Counted from the first letter of the stretch, positions 35,787 through 46,549 are shown. The stretch is DNA of 64,000 nt from Nostoc sp. LPT (GCF_017115165.1 NZ_JABXKF010000023.1:1-64000), one strand, 5' to 3'. Notes: generated by a model not told the origin, from the sequence alone. Made by a program: numbers and translations.

Positions 35787-36314
35787 TCAGCGAATGAATA
35801 TTTGTGTGAAGTAGATTGCGCCTTGACTATTTTTGGCAATACCAATCCCCGTCAGATTATAATTACCTCTGATATTGGCAAGATGCCCTGGACTTTTGAG
35901 CCAGCCTTGAACAGCTTTTGTGGCAGGATCTTTGTATCCCTGGTTGTAAGCGACATTTTCAGCACCTGCTCTGTAAGAAATACGGGTTGCTCTAAGACGT
36001 TCTGAAAATCCATTATGTCCAAAGGGAACAGTACCATTAGCCATGTTCTGACTGTGAATCCTCACTTGATTATCGATAGCAACATTACGAGTCAGCGCTG
36101 GTAGCCCTTGGGAAATTCTGTAATTATTAATTTGGTTAAAAACCGACTGTTCTAGAGCAGCAGTGTCGATGGTAGATGCTGCAATTTTAACAGTACTATT
36201 TGACACATCTGAAACCATCGGCGTAAAAGCTGAATTAGTCACAGGAGTAGCGATCGCTCCACTACTGAGAATAATAGTGCCTAAAGCAACGCTGTAAATT
36301 ATTGGTTTAATCAT
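35787..36314 (-). CDS. Secreted CAP-domain protein, copy 2
   Basis: The 175-residue protein has a signal peptide (about 1-22) and a CAP domain (about 52-173: VFNQINNYRISQGLPALTRN, HSQNMANGTVPFGHNGFSER, GAENVAYNQGYKDP, SPGHLANIRGNYNLTGIGIA). The fold residues match copy 1; the N-terminal third differs most. Both genes sit on the minus strand in the same orientation and are not likely to be co-transcribed because of the long gap. As with copy 1 the secreted location is inferred. Confidence 0.9.
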   Translation of the reverse strand: MIKPIIYSVALGTIILSSGAIATPVTNSAFTPMVSDVSNSTVKIAASTIDTAALEQSVFNQINNYRISQGLPALTRNVAIDNQVRIHSQNMANGTVPFGHNGFSERLRATRISYRAGAENVAYNQGYKDPATKAVQGWLKSPGHLANIRGNYNLTGIGIAKNSQGAIYFTQIFIR

Positions 36315-36743
36315 TTGCTAGAAGTAAAGTTTTAGACAATGTAACTAACTAATATCAATGTGACAAATTGCTTATAGGTCTATATAGCTCTATTTGTAGG
36401 CTTTTTTATTCAAAAACTACTAGCAAACGTTTAAATTTATGATTTTACAGAAAAATAGTGCTATTTAATCAATAATCGTCTTCTAGCATTAGTATGATTA
36501 TTTGTATCTACATTCCGTACTTAGCTGTCATATAGTAGTGTAATTACTAAATTTTTGGGATTTCTTTAGTTTCAGATTATGCTTGTTTATCTTCAATATT
36601 CAGTTATTTTACTGTTATTAAGTATATTAAATGACTTTATTTACATATAAAAATCAGTAAAAAACGATTGTGGCAGTTGAAGATACGGAATGTAGAATAT
36701 AAATAGGCTAGATTGATTCAGCAAAATATCTGCGTGATTTCAA
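36315..36743. other. AT-rich gap, nothing recognised
   Basis: About 430 bp, strongly AT-rich, no gene. ACATTCCGTACTTAGCTG (near 36510) and a partial inverse GATACGGAATGTAG (36681-36694) are the only paired pieces noticed. Confidence 0.4.
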
Positions 36744-36953
36744 CTAGCTTTGGTTGAGGGTTTCTAACTCTTCCTGTACCACGCGCAACACCCGTGCAAT
36801 ATATTCTGCACGCCACTGTTCCCGTTCCTTGGTTACTTTGGCATCTGGCTCGTAAGCTTCAATCTCACTAGCTGATAAAATACCTTTCACCTCTAGCAAC
36901 CGTTCAATGGTGTCTAGCCGCTCATGCAGCACGGACACCTCACCAGTCAACAA
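36744..36953 (-). CDS. Small helical protein, probably truncated at its 5' end
   Basis: A 69-residue frame (GEVSVLHERLDTIERLLEVK, ILSASEIEAYEPDAKVTKER, ARVLRVVQEELETLNQ) with two long helices. It looks like the C-terminal part of a small conserved cyanobacterial protein. The only available starts are two adjacent TTG codons, no ribosome binding site is near, and the DNA just upstream is unlike coding sequence. The frame is probably the intact 3' part of a gene whose 5' end was replaced, perhaps by the repeat DNA that follows. Confidence 0.5.
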   Translation of the reverse strand: MLTGEVSVLHERLDTIERLLEVKGILSASEIEAYEPDAKVTKEREQWRAEYIARVLRVVQEELETLNQS

Positions 36954-37176
36954 GAGGAAAAGGGGCAGTTCTTGCTGGGAGCAGAGGGGAAGACCAGGAC
37001 GGAGCTTGGATGCCCCGTATAAGCGTCCTTTATGACGGGGCTTGTACCCATGTTCCCCCCTTCATTCCACGCAGTTCTTGAAAGGGCTTGCTCCCCCCGC
37101 TAAGAGCTCCTTTTCTCCCTGTCTCTTCTGGTCAAAGCCATAACGAACGCTAACAATTTATCAGTTTGCGGATTTT

Positions 37177-37383
37177 CTAAGTAACTAGCGGCACCAAATC
37201 TAAATCGCGTACAGCACTCCAGAAAGGTTCGTTGTTGTTAACAGTTTCCCAATCAGAAATAAACTGTGTATAAACATCCATGTTACTAGGAAGGATATTC
37301 TTGAAAATGTGCATTTTCATACTTTGCACAAAGCTTTGGCGTGCCAACTCGTTGTGAGTGGGTTGCGGTAAGCTGATGCGTGT
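37177..37383 (-). pseudogene. Fragment of an unrecognised gene
   Basis: A minus-strand frame open from about 37383 to a TAG at 37177 reads RISLPQPTHNELARQSFVQS, MKMHIFKNILPSNMDVY, then SDWETVNNNEPFWSAVRDLD. The amino-acid composition looks real, but there is a stop just upstream and no start signal, so it is likely the 3' end of a lost gene. ATG at 37320 is the best start if it is expressed. I do not know the family. Confidence 0.35.
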
Positions 37384-37673
37384 CTAGGTTGTACATTTTT
37401 GCATTCAGACCGTCCTTACGTCAATTGGCCAACCCCCTTCTCTGCCAGACGCTACGCGAACGGGGGAATTCACGCATTCACGCATTCAAAGTTCACGCAT
37501 TACAATCCCCACGGATAAATCCGGGGGCTTGAAATAATGATGCTGCGCTTTTTTTTATACCTCCATTCATAAATCTTCGCGCTTGACCGTTGCTCCAATC
37601 CAAACTACGATCCCAAATTCATGCAATTCAAAAATGTTGGAATTAAAAATTATTTAATTATTTTTGAATTTTG

Positions 37674-37697
37674 AATTTTGAATTTTGAATTGAAGCG
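37674..37697. repeat. Heptamer tandem repeat (TTTTGAA)
   Basis: Three to four units of ATTTTGA occur in a row. It is another of the heptameric families in this window. Confidence 0.75.
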
Positions 37698-37887
37698 AAG
37701 CGACGGTCATCTGTCCTTTGAAATACAAATGACTGATGACCAATGACCAATGACCAATGACAACTCTCTCCTGAAGGAGACGCTGCGCGAACACGATTAA
37801 ATATACAAATTAAATGCGTAACAGCTTAACATTGGGTATTGGAATTGTCGATCCATTATTGTTTTCTCCCAAATATTTTATGTAGAT

Positions 37888-39123
37888 TTACGCTGGGTAT
37901 AATAATTTGGCTACCGTTTGTACATCTTTGTCACCACGTCCAGAGCAGTTAATTACAATCCGAGGACTGCCGGTTAGTTGAGGACAGAGGGTTTCGAGAT
38001 AAGCGATCGCATGGGCTGTTTCCAATGCTGGGATAATCCCCTCTAATTTCGATAATCGCTGAAATGCCGCCAAAGCCTCTGCATCTGTCACACTATAGTA
38101 TTCAGCACGACCAGTATCCTTTAAATAGCTATGTTCTGGCCCCACGCCGGGATAATCTAATCCCGCACTAATTGAGTGTGCCTCAATGATTTGCCCATCT
38201 TCATCTTGCAGTAGGTAGCTCATGGCTCCGTGCAATACACCAATTCGTCCTTTTGTCAATGTAGCTGCGTGTTTTTCGGTATTGACACCTTCCCCAGCTG
38301 CCTCAATCCCAATGAAGCGTATAAAAGGCTCATTTATAAACTCATAGAATAGTCCCATTGCATTGGAACCACCACCTACACAAGCCAAGAGAATATCAGG
38401 TAATCCACCCCACTTTTCCATTGCTTGGGCGCGGGTTTCTTCGCCGATTACTGCATGGAAATCACGTACCATCATAGGGTAAGGATGAGGCCCTGCTACC
38501 GAACCCAGGATGTAGTGAGTAGTTTCCACATTTGTCACCCAATCTCTGATTGCTTCGGAAGTAGCATCCTTTAAAGTTCCGGTTCCCGCGTCCACAGGCC
38601 GCACTTCTGCTCCCATCAGCCGCATTCTAAAAACATTTAAAGCTTGGCGTTCCATGTCCTGAACACCCATGTAAATTATGCATTCCAGCCCAAAACGAGC
38701 GCAAACTGTGGCTGTAGCAACTCCATGTTGTCCAGCACCCGTTTCAGCAATAATCCGCTGCTTACCCATGCGTTTCGCCAACAATACCTGACCAAGGGCA
38801 TTATTGATTTTGTGAGCACCAGTGTGATTTAAATCTTCACGTTTCAAGTAAATTTGTGGCCCGGTGCGATCGGGTCGGGCATAATGAGCAGTCAGGCGTT
38901 CAGCAAAATACAATGGTGTCGCACGTCCTACATAGTCTCGTAACAACTGCTGTAGTTCTGCTTGAAAACCAGGGTCATTGCGGTATTGCTGATAAGCTGT
39001 TTCTAATTCAGCCAAGGCAGGCATGAGCGTTTCAGGTACATACTTACCGCCAAAGCGTCCGAAGCGGCCTAGCGTATCTGGAACCTGAGCAGTTGAACTT
39101 GGAGGTAGGGGAGTGGTAGTCAC
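37888..39123 (-). CDS. trpB: Tryptophan synthase beta chain
   Basis: The 411-residue PLP enzyme joins indole and serine to give tryptophan and works with TrpA. The Schiff-base lysine is in [20 protein letters not shown] (about 95-114), [20 protein letters not shown] is near the N-terminus, and the glycine-rich phosphate loop is [15 protein letters not shown]. All conserved residues appear intact and the length is normal. The gene stands alone; trpA is not in the window. It starts at the ATG at 39123. Confidence 0.98.
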   Translation of the reverse strand: MTTTPLPPSSTAQVPDTLGRFGRFGGKYVPETLMPALAELETAYQQYRNDPGFQAELQQLLRDYVGRATPLYFAERLTAHYARPDRTGPQIYLKREDLNHTGAHKINNALGQVLLAKRMGKQRIIAETGAGQHGVATATVCARFGLECIIYMGVQDMERQALNVFRMRLMGAEVRPVDAGTGTLKDATSEAIRDWVTNVETTHYILGSVAGPHPYPMMVRDFHAVIGEETRAQAMEKWGGLPDILLACVGGGSNAMGLFYEFINEPFIRFIGIEAAGEGVNTEKHAATLTKGRIGVLHGAMSYLLQDEDGQIIEAHSISAGLDYPGVGPEHSYLKDTGRAEYYSVTDAEALAAFQRLSKLEGIIPALETAHAIAYLETLCPQLTGSPRIVINCSGRGDKDVQTVAKLLYPA

Positions 39124-39409
39124 AGGCTGTTTTTAATGACGGGGAATGACTTAATTATTATAGAAAAGTCTGACGCATATCTGGGGAATGGGGAGGAAGC
39201 AAGGAGGCAGGGGGCAGGGGGCAGGGGGCAGAGGGGAATAATAAATAACAATATATTTATATTTGCCTTGAAAATAGAACAGGACTTATGCAAACTAATA
39301 GTTGAAACCTTGATGTTCAGTAGGGCAATTCATGAATTGCCCCTGAGCGCGTGTGCGTAAGTTCTATAGAAAATGGAGCTTGGGGGTTAGGTTTCGCGTT
39401 AGCAGCTTA

Positions 39410-42052
39410 TTAACCCAACGCGGACTTTAAATCACTTTCCGCTTGTCCCAACGCATCTGGTAATTTAGTTGCATCGCGTCCGCCGGCTTGAGCTAAGTTC
39501 GGTCTTCCACCGCCGCCGCCGCCGCAAATTTTAGCGATCGCACCCACAAATTTACCAGCTTGCAAACCTTTTTTGTTCACTTCTGAACTAAAAGCTGCAA
39601 CTATACTCACTTTTCCCTCTTCGGGAACAGAACCTAGTACCACTGCACCGTTACCAATTTTTTGCAACAAACGTTCGGCTGCGGTTTTCAATGATTCTGG
39701 ATCGACATCTTCTAATTGGGCGACAATAATTTTATGATCGCCTACGGTTTGGGCTGTTTGTAGCAAGCTGTCTGATTTAGCGATCGCTAGCTGTACCTTT
39801 AAGGTTTCTAATTCCTTCTGGCTATTTCTCAGTTCGCTTTGCAGACTTGTGATTCTGTCTGGTAATTCTTCGGGTTTAACTTTAAAGCGATCGCTCAAAT
39901 CTTTAACTACTTTATCCCGCAGGTTGAGATAATCTAGGATTGCTGGCCCCGAAACAGCTTCAATCCGACGCACCCCAGAAGCTACACCAGCTTCTGAGAT
40001 AATCTTGAACACGCCAATTTCAGCAGTATTACTGACATGAGTTCCACCGCATAGTTCCATTGATACGCTAGGAAAGTCAATTACCCGCACTTCCTCACCA
40101 TATTTTTCCCCGAACATGGCAACAGCACCCCTAGCTTTCGCCTCTGCTAATGGTAATACTTCCACTTTTGCAGCATGAGCCTCAGCAATCCAAGTGTTCA
40201 CCTGTTCTTCAACTTGTTGAACTTCTTCTGCTGTCAAAGCGCGGGGACAGTTGAAGTCGAAGCGCAACCTATCAAAGGAAACCAGAGAACCTGCTTGAGA
40301 TATGCCCTCATCAACAATTTTTTTCAATGCAGCTTGCAATAGGTGCGTTGCGGTATGGTTAGCTTGAGCGCGACGGCGACAAGCCGGATCGATTTGAGCG
40401 CTGACGCGATCGCCTACGCGCAGTGTACCGCGTTCGATGTGTCCGAAGTGAACAAAGAAATCAGATTCTTTCTTCACGTCTTCCACCCGAATTACGATAC
40501 CATCACCAGAGATATAACCGCGATCGCCGATTTGCCCCCCGGATTCCGCATAAAATGGCGTTTTGTCAAGAACAATTTGCACTTCTGTTCCTGCTTCTGC
40601 TTCCTCTTGAGAAACACCATCTACCAATATTGCTTCGACTTTTGCCGTCGTTGCAGGTTGGGTATAGCCTAAAAATTCGGTGACTTGGATGTGTTCTGCT
40701 AATTTGTCGAGGGAACCTTGCACAGTTAAATCGATGGTTTCATGTGCTGCTTTAGCACGTTCCACCTGCTTTTGCATTTCCGCATTGAATCCCGCTTCAT
40801 CGACTGTGAGATTATTTTCTTCGGCGACTTCTTGAGTAAGTTCAAGGGGAAATCCGTAGGTGTCATAGAGGGTAAATGCACTTTCACCGCTAATTTGAGT
40901 TTTCCCTTGCTGTTTCACCTCTTGGATGATTTCTTCTAGTAGTTTTTCGCCTCTATCCAGAGTTCTAAGGAAATTGGATTCTTCCCGTTGCAACTCAGCT
41001 TTAATTGCTGCTTCTCGTTGGCGCACATTGGGGTAAGCTGATTCGGAAAGAGCGATCGCAGTTTCGGCAACTTGGGTAGTAAATTCACCAGAAATCCCAA
41101 TTAATCGCCCATGACGCACCACACGGCGAATTAAGCGCCGCAGCACATAACCGCGTCCAACGTTGGAAGCGCGAATTTCATCAGCAATCATGTGGATGAC
41201 AGCGCGAATATGATCGCCGATGACTTTTAGGGAAGTTTTGGTTTTTTCATCACTGCTGTGGTAATCAACACCAGCAATTTGCCCTGCTGTTTGAATAATT
41301 GGGAAAATCAGGTCAGTTTCGTAGTTATTGGGCACTTTTTGGAGAATTTGCGCCATTCTCTCCAAACCCATGCCGGTGTCGATGTTTTTGTTTTGCAGTG
41401 GCGTTAAATTCCCGGAAGCATCTCGGTTATATTGCATGAAGACGAGGTTGTAAAACTCGATGAACCGGGAATCGTCTTCTAAATCTATATTTTCGTCACC
41501 GCGTTCTGGGTGGAAGTCGTAATAAATTTCCGAACAAGGGCCACAAGGCCCAGTCGGGCCAGATACCCAAAAGTTATCATCTTCGCCCAAGCGTTTAATT
41601 CTCGCTATCGGCACACCGATTTGATCGCGCCAAATCCCAAAGGCTTCATCATCATCTTCAAAAACGCTAACGACGAGATTTTCAGGGGAAAAGCCAAAGA
41701 CTTGTGTGGATATTTCCCAACCCCAAGCGATCGCTTGTTCTTTAAAATAATCACCAAAGCTGAAATTGCCCAGCATCTCAAAAAACGTGTGATGCCGTTT
41801 GGTGCGTCCAACATTTTCGATATCGTTGGTGCGGATACACTTTTGCGAAGTCGTAGCCCGCTTAAATTCTGGTGTGCGTTGCCCTAAGAATATCGGCTTA
41901 AATGGTAGCATCCCCGCGATCGTCAGCAGTACAGTTGGGTCTTCTGGCACGAGGGAGGCACTTGGGAGAATTTGGTGTTCCCGTTGAGCAAAGAAGTCGA
42001 GAAATATGTTGCGAATTTCGTTACCGCTTAGGTACTGGGGATTTGAAGACAT
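39410..42052 (-). CDS. alaS: Alanyl-tRNA synthetase
   Basis: The 880-residue class II enzyme charges tRNA-Ala. The catalytic core runs from about 1-240 ([40 protein letters not shown]), then the tRNA-recognition domain ([18 protein letters not shown]), an editing domain with [14 protein letters not shown] (the H-x-x-x-H zinc motif) and [17 protein letters not shown] (the cysteine and histidine ligands), and a C-terminal glycine-rich end ([15 protein letters not shown]). Length is typical. The gene is divergent from the HMA-type gene at 42311. Confidence 0.98.
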   Translation of the reverse strand: MSSNPQYLSGNEIRNIFLDFFAQREHQILPSASLVPEDPTVLLTIAGMLPFKPIFLGQRTPEFKRATTSQKCIRTNDIENVGRTKRHHTFFEMLGNFSFGDYFKEQAIAWGWEISTQVFGFSPENLVVSVFEDDDEAFGIWRDQIGVPIARIKRLGEDDNFWVSGPTGPCGPCSEIYYDFHPERGDENIDLEDDSRFIEFYNLVFMQYNRDASGNLTPLQNKNIDTGMGLERMAQILQKVPNNYETDLIFPIIQTAGQIAGVDYHSSDEKTKTSLKVIGDHIRAVIHMIADEIRASNVGRGYVLRRLIRRVVRHGRLIGISGEFTTQVAETAIALSESAYPNVRQREAAIKAELQREESNFLRTLDRGEKLLEEIIQEVKQQGKTQISGESAFTLYDTYGFPLELTQEVAEENNLTVDEAGFNAEMQKQVERAKAAHETIDLTVQGSLDKLAEHIQVTEFLGYTQPATTAKVEAILVDGVSQEEAEAGTEVQIVLDKTPFYAESGGQIGDRGYISGDGIVIRVEDVKKESDFFVHFGHIERGTLRVGDRVSAQIDPACRRRAQANHTATHLLQAALKKIVDEGISQAGSLVSFDRLRFDFNCPRALTAEEVQQVEEQVNTWIAEAHAAKVEVLPLAEAKARGAVAMFGEKYGEEVRVIDFPSVSMELCGGTHVSNTAEIGVFKIISEAGVASGVRRIEAVSGPAILDYLNLRDKVVKDLSDRFKVKPEELPDRITSLQSELRNSQKELETLKVQLAIAKSDSLLQTAQTVGDHKIIVAQLEDVDPESLKTAAERLLQKIGNGAVVLGSVPEEGKVSIVAAFSSEVNKKGLQAGKFVGAIAKICGGGGGGRPNLAQAGGRDATKLPDALGQAESDLKSALG

Positions 42053-42310
42053 AGGTGTTTTTAACTTTAGACTTTAGACTTTCGACTTGGGCGTAGCGGC
42101 ACTAGATAGGTGTATTTTCATAAATAGCTTTATATATTCTTGCATTTTGTTTCATATTACTGCCAGCGAATTCTGCCAGTCGGTGAGCAAAATGTAGTGA
42201 TTAGGACGCTTTTACACCATAACCTGACTCTGGTAGGATAGGTGATCGCATTTCGCTGCTTAAAATTAATCATTAAGAAATAGTTTAAAATTCCCATACT
42301 GAGGTAACAA

Positions 42311-42550
42311 ATGGCACTAAAACTGAAAGTATCAAATATTGCTTGTGAGGAATATGCAGAAATAATTACTGAGTCTATCCACGTTATGGAACCTGAGGTC
42401 AAAGTGGATGTTGATATTAACGCTAAAACGGTCACCGTGGAGTCCGAAGCTTCTGAGGAGTCAATCAAACAGGTAATTGTTGCTGCCGGTTACGCTGTAG
42501 AAGGTTATCGATCAGATTCCAGCTTTTTACAGAAGAAGTTTAGACTTTAA
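42311..42550 (+). CDS. Heavy-metal-associated domain protein with a single cysteine
   Basis: A 79-residue protein with the ferredoxin-like HMA fold of copper chaperones: a first strand LKLKVSNIACEEYAEIITES, DVDINAKTVTVESEASEESI, and VAAGYAVEGY. The metal site M-x-C-x-x-C is reduced to one cysteine (ACEEYA), so normal copper transfer is doubtful; it may bind another ligand or be structural. It starts at ATG 42311. It is divergent from alaS with no copper-related neighbour. Confidence 0.8.
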   Translation: MALKLKVSNIACEEYAEIITESIHVMEPEVKVDVDINAKTVTVESEASEESIKQVIVAAGYAVEGYRSDSSFLQKKFRL

Positions 42551-43439
42551 TATCTCAGGCGACGCTAACAAAATTTTTTTATATTTTCCGCCTGTAGAGG
42601 GGCGGAATAGAAATAATTTCCCCAAATTAGGGGCAGGTTTTGACATAATTTTTTTATTTAGCTTTGTTTTCCCAATTTATGATGTTACAGCAAATCAAAA
42701 AGATGTAAATTAAGTAAATAGACAAATCCAGATAAAGTGTAGGCAGAAATATTTTATTTCTCCTGCTAATGCATTGTTTTTTTTGGTTAAATTTCACTTA
42801 AATTATAAATTTTTACCCGACAATTTATGTCTTGATTTAGAGGGTAGGTAAGCCCCAAAAAGCTACTGTACATAGCAGTAGTTAGTTTTGCTGTATCTGT
42901 ATCTTTTATATATAATTTAAATACTTTTTTAATATTTGATTGAAGCCTAAATTATAAATAAAAAGCTAAAAATTTTTAGGGGACATGATATTTTTAATTA
43001 CATAATAAAATTTTGGATTTGATAATTCAATGAAAAACTTTATGGTTTCTTCAATTTTCTATTTGAGAATAAATTTAGCTGACAATACAATGGTTATTAC
43101 AAACTATTTGTTTCGGTAATTCCATCAGGTAAATAGTACTTAAGAAACCACAGGAATAGTTTTTATATATTGAAATAATATTCAGTATTTTTACTGTTTT
43201 AAAAACAACCTGTAAAGAAGACATTAGTTGTTAGAAATGAATACTTCCAAAACTGCATTAGTAAATATAAAGTCTTAAAATAAAATTAAATTTGGAAGTT
43301 CACTATCTAATCAATGCTCAAAAAACAAGATGTCAAAAAATATAATTTAGCCGAGAAGATCATATTTAGTATTAGACGACAAGAGCAGTAGTTACCAAGT
43401 GAATTTATTTAAAATTTAAATAGGATAAAAAATAAAGCA
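42551..43439. other. AT-rich region of about 890 bp without a gene
   Basis: Strongly AT-rich; many short runs of A and T, no supported frame on either strand. It lies upstream of the diguanylate cyclase and may hold a long leader. No hairpin of note was found. Confidence 0.5.
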
Positions 43440-44465
43440 ATGAATATTTCTATTCTGATCTTTGGAAAAAATAATTTTATCGCCACACTTCCAGATCAGA
43501 TCCGTTATGCGACTGCTTTTAGTGTAGAAGTTATAGACAATTTGGATCGAGCAGTGTCGCGGATTAAAACAACACCCCCCGATATAATCCTGGTGCAAGC
43601 TAGCCTGGATAGTAGTATGGAACTCTGCAGTTGGTTGAAAGATCAGACAAAACTATCGTGGATATATTGTATTCTCTTCGAGGATCGTTCCCAACAGCTG
43701 ACTGATAGAAATAAGGGTTGGCAAAGGGAATTGGAAATGAGTGCTGCGGCCCTAAAGCAAGGAGCCGATGCATATATTTGGCATCTTATTGAAGAAAAAA
43801 CAGATTATAGCTTGGCAGAGTTGACTGCCAATCATGGACTAATACTTGCTCAATTGACAGTTGGTTTGCGGAAAGCACAAAAATACCGAGATTTGATTCG
43901 GACAAATGATATGTTATCTGCGATCGCTTTAGCCGATTCGTTGACAGAATTAAATAATCGTCGTGCTTTAGAATGGGATTTACCCAGGCAAATTCAAAGA
44001 GCTAGGACTCAAAAAACTTCCTTGAGTTTGATTATTCTGGATGTAGATCATTTTAAGAAAGTTAACGATACTCATGGGCATTTAGTAGGCGATCGCATTT
44101 TACAAGTATTATGTCAGCGTTTGCGCCACAATCTGCGCTGTCAAGATACAGCATTCCGCTATGGTGGCGAGGAATTTGTAATTCTTTTAGCTAACACTAC
44201 TGATGATGAAGCACTATTAGTAGCCCGTCGTCTCAATCGCGTAGTCAGCGACGAACCATTTGCACTCAACAATAAACTGACAATTAATATCACCATTAGC
44301 TTGGGTACAGCCTCTCTGCAAGCTGAGGATGATGAGAAAGGAGAAAGTCTGCTGTATCGTGCCGATCAATGTCTGTTACAGGCTAAAACTTCTGGGCGTA
44401 ATCGGGTGATTAACTCGAACTACTTATCTCATCATGGCTCACATCTGAAAGCTGTTTCTTCGTAA
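43440..44465 (+). CDS. Diguanylate cyclase with a degenerate receiver-like N-terminus
   Basis: The 341-residue protein makes c-di-GMP from two GTP. A receiver-like N-terminal domain (about 1-125) lacks the usual acidic pocket (FGKNNFIATL; the acceptor position reads VQASLD) and is probably a pseudo-receiver. The GGDEF domain runs from about 160-330: ALADSLTELNNRRALEWDLP, LDVDHFKKVNDTHGHLVGD, and the active-site GGEEF at 242-246. The product-inhibition site R-x-x-D (RCQD) is exactly five residues upstream of it, so the enzyme is both active and feedback-controlled in prediction. No EAL domain is present. The ATG at 43440 has no strong ribosome binding site. Confidence 0.92.
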   Translation: MNISILIFGKNNFIATLPDQIRYATAFSVEVIDNLDRAVSRIKTTPPDIILVQASLDSSMELCSWLKDQTKLSWIYCILFEDRSQQLTDRNKGWQRELEMSAAALKQGADAYIWHLIEEKTDYSLAELTANHGLILAQLTVGLRKAQKYRDLIRTNDMLSAIALADSLTELNNRRALEWDLPRQIQRARTQKTSLSLIILDVDHFKKVNDTHGHLVGDRILQVLCQRLRHNLRCQDTAFRYGGEEFVILLANTTDDEALLVARRLNRVVSDEPFALNNKLTINITISLGTASLQAEDDEKGESLLYRADQCLLQAKTSGRNRVINSNYLSHHGSHLKAVSS

Positions 44466-44900
44466 AAGTGGAAGGTGGGCATATCTCGTTACCATGCATC
44501 TGATTAGAGGCTCCACTCCAGTCAGACATTGAGTCAGCAGCCCAGATGAATGCGTTCCTATACGGAGCATGGATTCTTTAGAACCCTTAAACGAGTGACA
44601 AACTGGATTTGAAACTATCGTTCCATCTCCCGCGCGCTCCGCGCTGGAATTGAATAACTTTTCTGTGGAACGTGAGGTTGACAAAGCTAATGAGATTCAC
44701 TTTTAGAACTTATCCAAAAGTAAGTATTTTCGTCCTTGCATCCCTGAGAGAAGCAAAGTAATCTTGTCAAGACTAGGGTTTCTTCACTAGTGGGACTTAG
44801 ATAAAAAATACCTTAAAAAGAGCCTCAAATCTATATACAGTCTAAAGCCTGTTCTATTTGCTATGATTACTCTACTGACTTTTCTAAGGAATAGATGATA
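44466..44900. other. Gap before the DUF262 gene
   Basis: No supported gene. A short inverted repeat CGCGCGCTCCGCGC (near 44632) is present. The base composition becomes more AT-rich toward the DUF262 gene. Confidence 0.4.
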
Positions 44901-44950
44901 CAGTTTATATGTTACATATAACTATCAGTTTATATGTTACATATAACTAT
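44901..44950. promoter_or_regulatory. Two exact 25-bp repeats, each with a 15-bp palindrome
   Basis: The 25-bp unit is repeated exactly head to tail (44901-44925 and 44926-44950). Each contains TATATGTTACATATA, a perfect palindrome around one base. The second ends 15 bp before the DUF262 start. The arrangement looks like a tandem operator, probably for autoregulation or for a small repressor. It may also overlap the promoter (TATAAC). Confidence 0.8.
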
Positions 44951-44965
44951 TAAGCGTTATTTAAT

Positions 44966-46549
44966 ATGGAGTATCAATCTTATTCTATTAGACAACTTTT
45001 GGATTCTGTAAGTAGCGGTAGTATTAGAATTCCAGCCTTCCAGCGTGGTTTTGTATGGGATATGGATAGGGTGGCATACTTAATGGATAGTATTTACAAA
45101 AAATACCCATTTGGTTCTTTACTCTTCTGGAAAACAAAATCTAAACTTGCAACTGAAAGAAAACTTGGGGCTTTTGCTCTTCCAAGCCCAAAGGAAGATT
45201 ACCCTATAGATTATGTTTTAGATGGTCAGCAAAGACTTACATCTATTTTCTCTGTATTTCAAACAGAATTGCAACCAACACAAGAATATGACTGGACTGG
45301 GATATATTTTGACTTAGAAGCGGAGGAAGATGTCCAAGAAAGTCAATTTTATGCATTACGTCGTGAAGAAGTGATTTCAGGAAAACACTTTTCTTTGAAT
45401 GTGTTATTCGATTCTGTAAAATACAGAGAGGCTACAGAAAAATGTACTAGAGAACAAATTATACGCATAGATACACTACAAGAAAAGTTTAAAGAAGTAT
45501 CTATTCCTGCACAAATTTTGAAAACAGAAGATAGAGCTATTGTTGCTATTGTTTTTGAGCGGGTTAATCGACTTGGAATGAAGCTTGATACACTGCAATT
45601 ACTTTCAGCATGGACATGGAATGAGGATTTTGATTTACTAGAAAATTTCAAAAATTTGAAAGAAGAACTAGAAGAATTTGGATTCTCTGAAGTAGGTGAA
45701 GATTGTGACTTAATACTAAGATGTACAGCAGCTATTCTCAAAAAAGAAACCACTCCAGAAAGTTTATTAGAATTGAGCGGGCAACAAATAAGAGGAGCTT
45801 TTCCAAAAGTTAGGAATGGGATTTTTGGAGCAATTGATTTTATGAGAAAACAATTGAAAGTGACTGCTCTAAAAAACCTTCCATATCCTGGGCTTATAAT
45901 TCCTTTATCTGTTTTTTTTGCCGAACCTGATGGTAAAGAAGTTTCGTATAATACCAGAGTATATAATCAATTAAAAAAATGGTTTTGGAGGTCTTGTTTC
46001 ACAAATAGATATAGTATTCAAACTAAAAAAGTTATCAAAAGTGATATTGAACAAATAATTAAATTAAAAAATGGTGAAAATAATATTTTTGGAGAAATTG
46101 ACTGTAAGATAGACCGAGATTTTTTTATAAATAACCGATTTCGTTTTGACAACGTTAACACTAAAACCTTTATTTTAATACTCGCTAATAATCATCCAAA
46201 AAGTTTTTTGTCAGGCTCCGATATTGACCTTGACAAAGTTTTGCAAAAGTATAATAGAACAGAATTTCATCATATTTACCCAAAAGCATTTTTAAAAAGT
46301 TTACGATTTGATGATAGCTCTATTAATTGTCTGGCTAACTTTTGTTTTTTGAATAGTTCTGAAAATAAAAAAATAGCAGCTAAAAAACCATCAGAATATG
46401 TCAAAATGATGCCAAAAGGAGATATTTTAAAAGACATTTTATCCAGAGCTTTATGTACATCAGATACCTTTGATGATAACTTCAACGCTTTTCTAGAAAA
46501 AAGAATAGAATTACTTGTCCATTTTACTAAAAAGTTAATCCAAACTTAA
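44966..46549 (+). CDS. DUF262 and HNH-type (GmrSD-like) nuclease
   Basis: The 527-residue protein has an N-terminal DUF262 domain (about 1-230) with IPAFQRGFVWD (about 22-32) and the nucleotide-binding motif DGQQRLTS (86-93). The C-terminus has a DUF1524/HNH-like motif EFHHIYPKAFLK (433-444) followed by NCLANFCFLNSSENK. This one-chain arrangement matches the GmrSD type IV restriction group, which cuts modified phage DNA using NTP. The gene is more AT-rich than its neighbours and stands alone, which suggests transfer. It starts at ATG 44966, just after tandem palindromes. Activity is inferred from the family. Confidence 0.87.
   Translation: MEYQSYSIRQLLDSVSSGSIRIPAFQRGFVWDMDRVAYLMDSIYKKYPFGSLLFWKTKSKLATERKLGAFALPSPKEDYPIDYVLDGQQRLTSIFSVFQTELQPTQEYDWTGIYFDLEAEEDVQESQFYALRREEVISGKHFSLNVLFDSVKYREATEKCTREQIIRIDTLQEKFKEVSIPAQILKTEDRAIVAIVFERVNRLGMKLDTLQLLSAWTWNEDFDLLENFKNLKEELEEFGFSEVGEDCDLILRCTAAILKKETTPESLLELSGQQIRGAFPKVRNGIFGAIDFMRKQLKVTALKNLPYPGLIIPLSVFFAEPDGKEVSYNTRVYNQLKKWFWRSCFTNRYSIQTKKVIKSDIEQIIKLKNGENNIFGEIDCKIDRDFFINNRFRFDNVNTKTFILILANNHPKSFLSGSDIDLDKVLQKYNRTEFHHIYPKAFLKSLRFDDSSINCLANFCFLNSSENKKIAAKKPSEYVKMMPKGDILKDILSRALCTSDTFDDNFNAFLEKRIELLVHFTKKLIQT

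Larger units (their letters stand above)
36954..37887. other. Repeat-rich gap between the truncated gene and trpB
   Basis: About 930 bp with no complete gene. It contains a gene fragment at 37177-37383, pieces of the GC-rich palindromic repeat (37446 and 37766), a heptamer array (37674-37697), another heptamer stretch (37738-37760) and a direct repeat of CACGCATTC (37471-37500). It looks like a region of repeated insertion and decay. Confidence 0.6.

Noticed and set aside
40343-40939. Several plus-strand frames inside alaS
   Set aside because: Antisense shadows of alaS.
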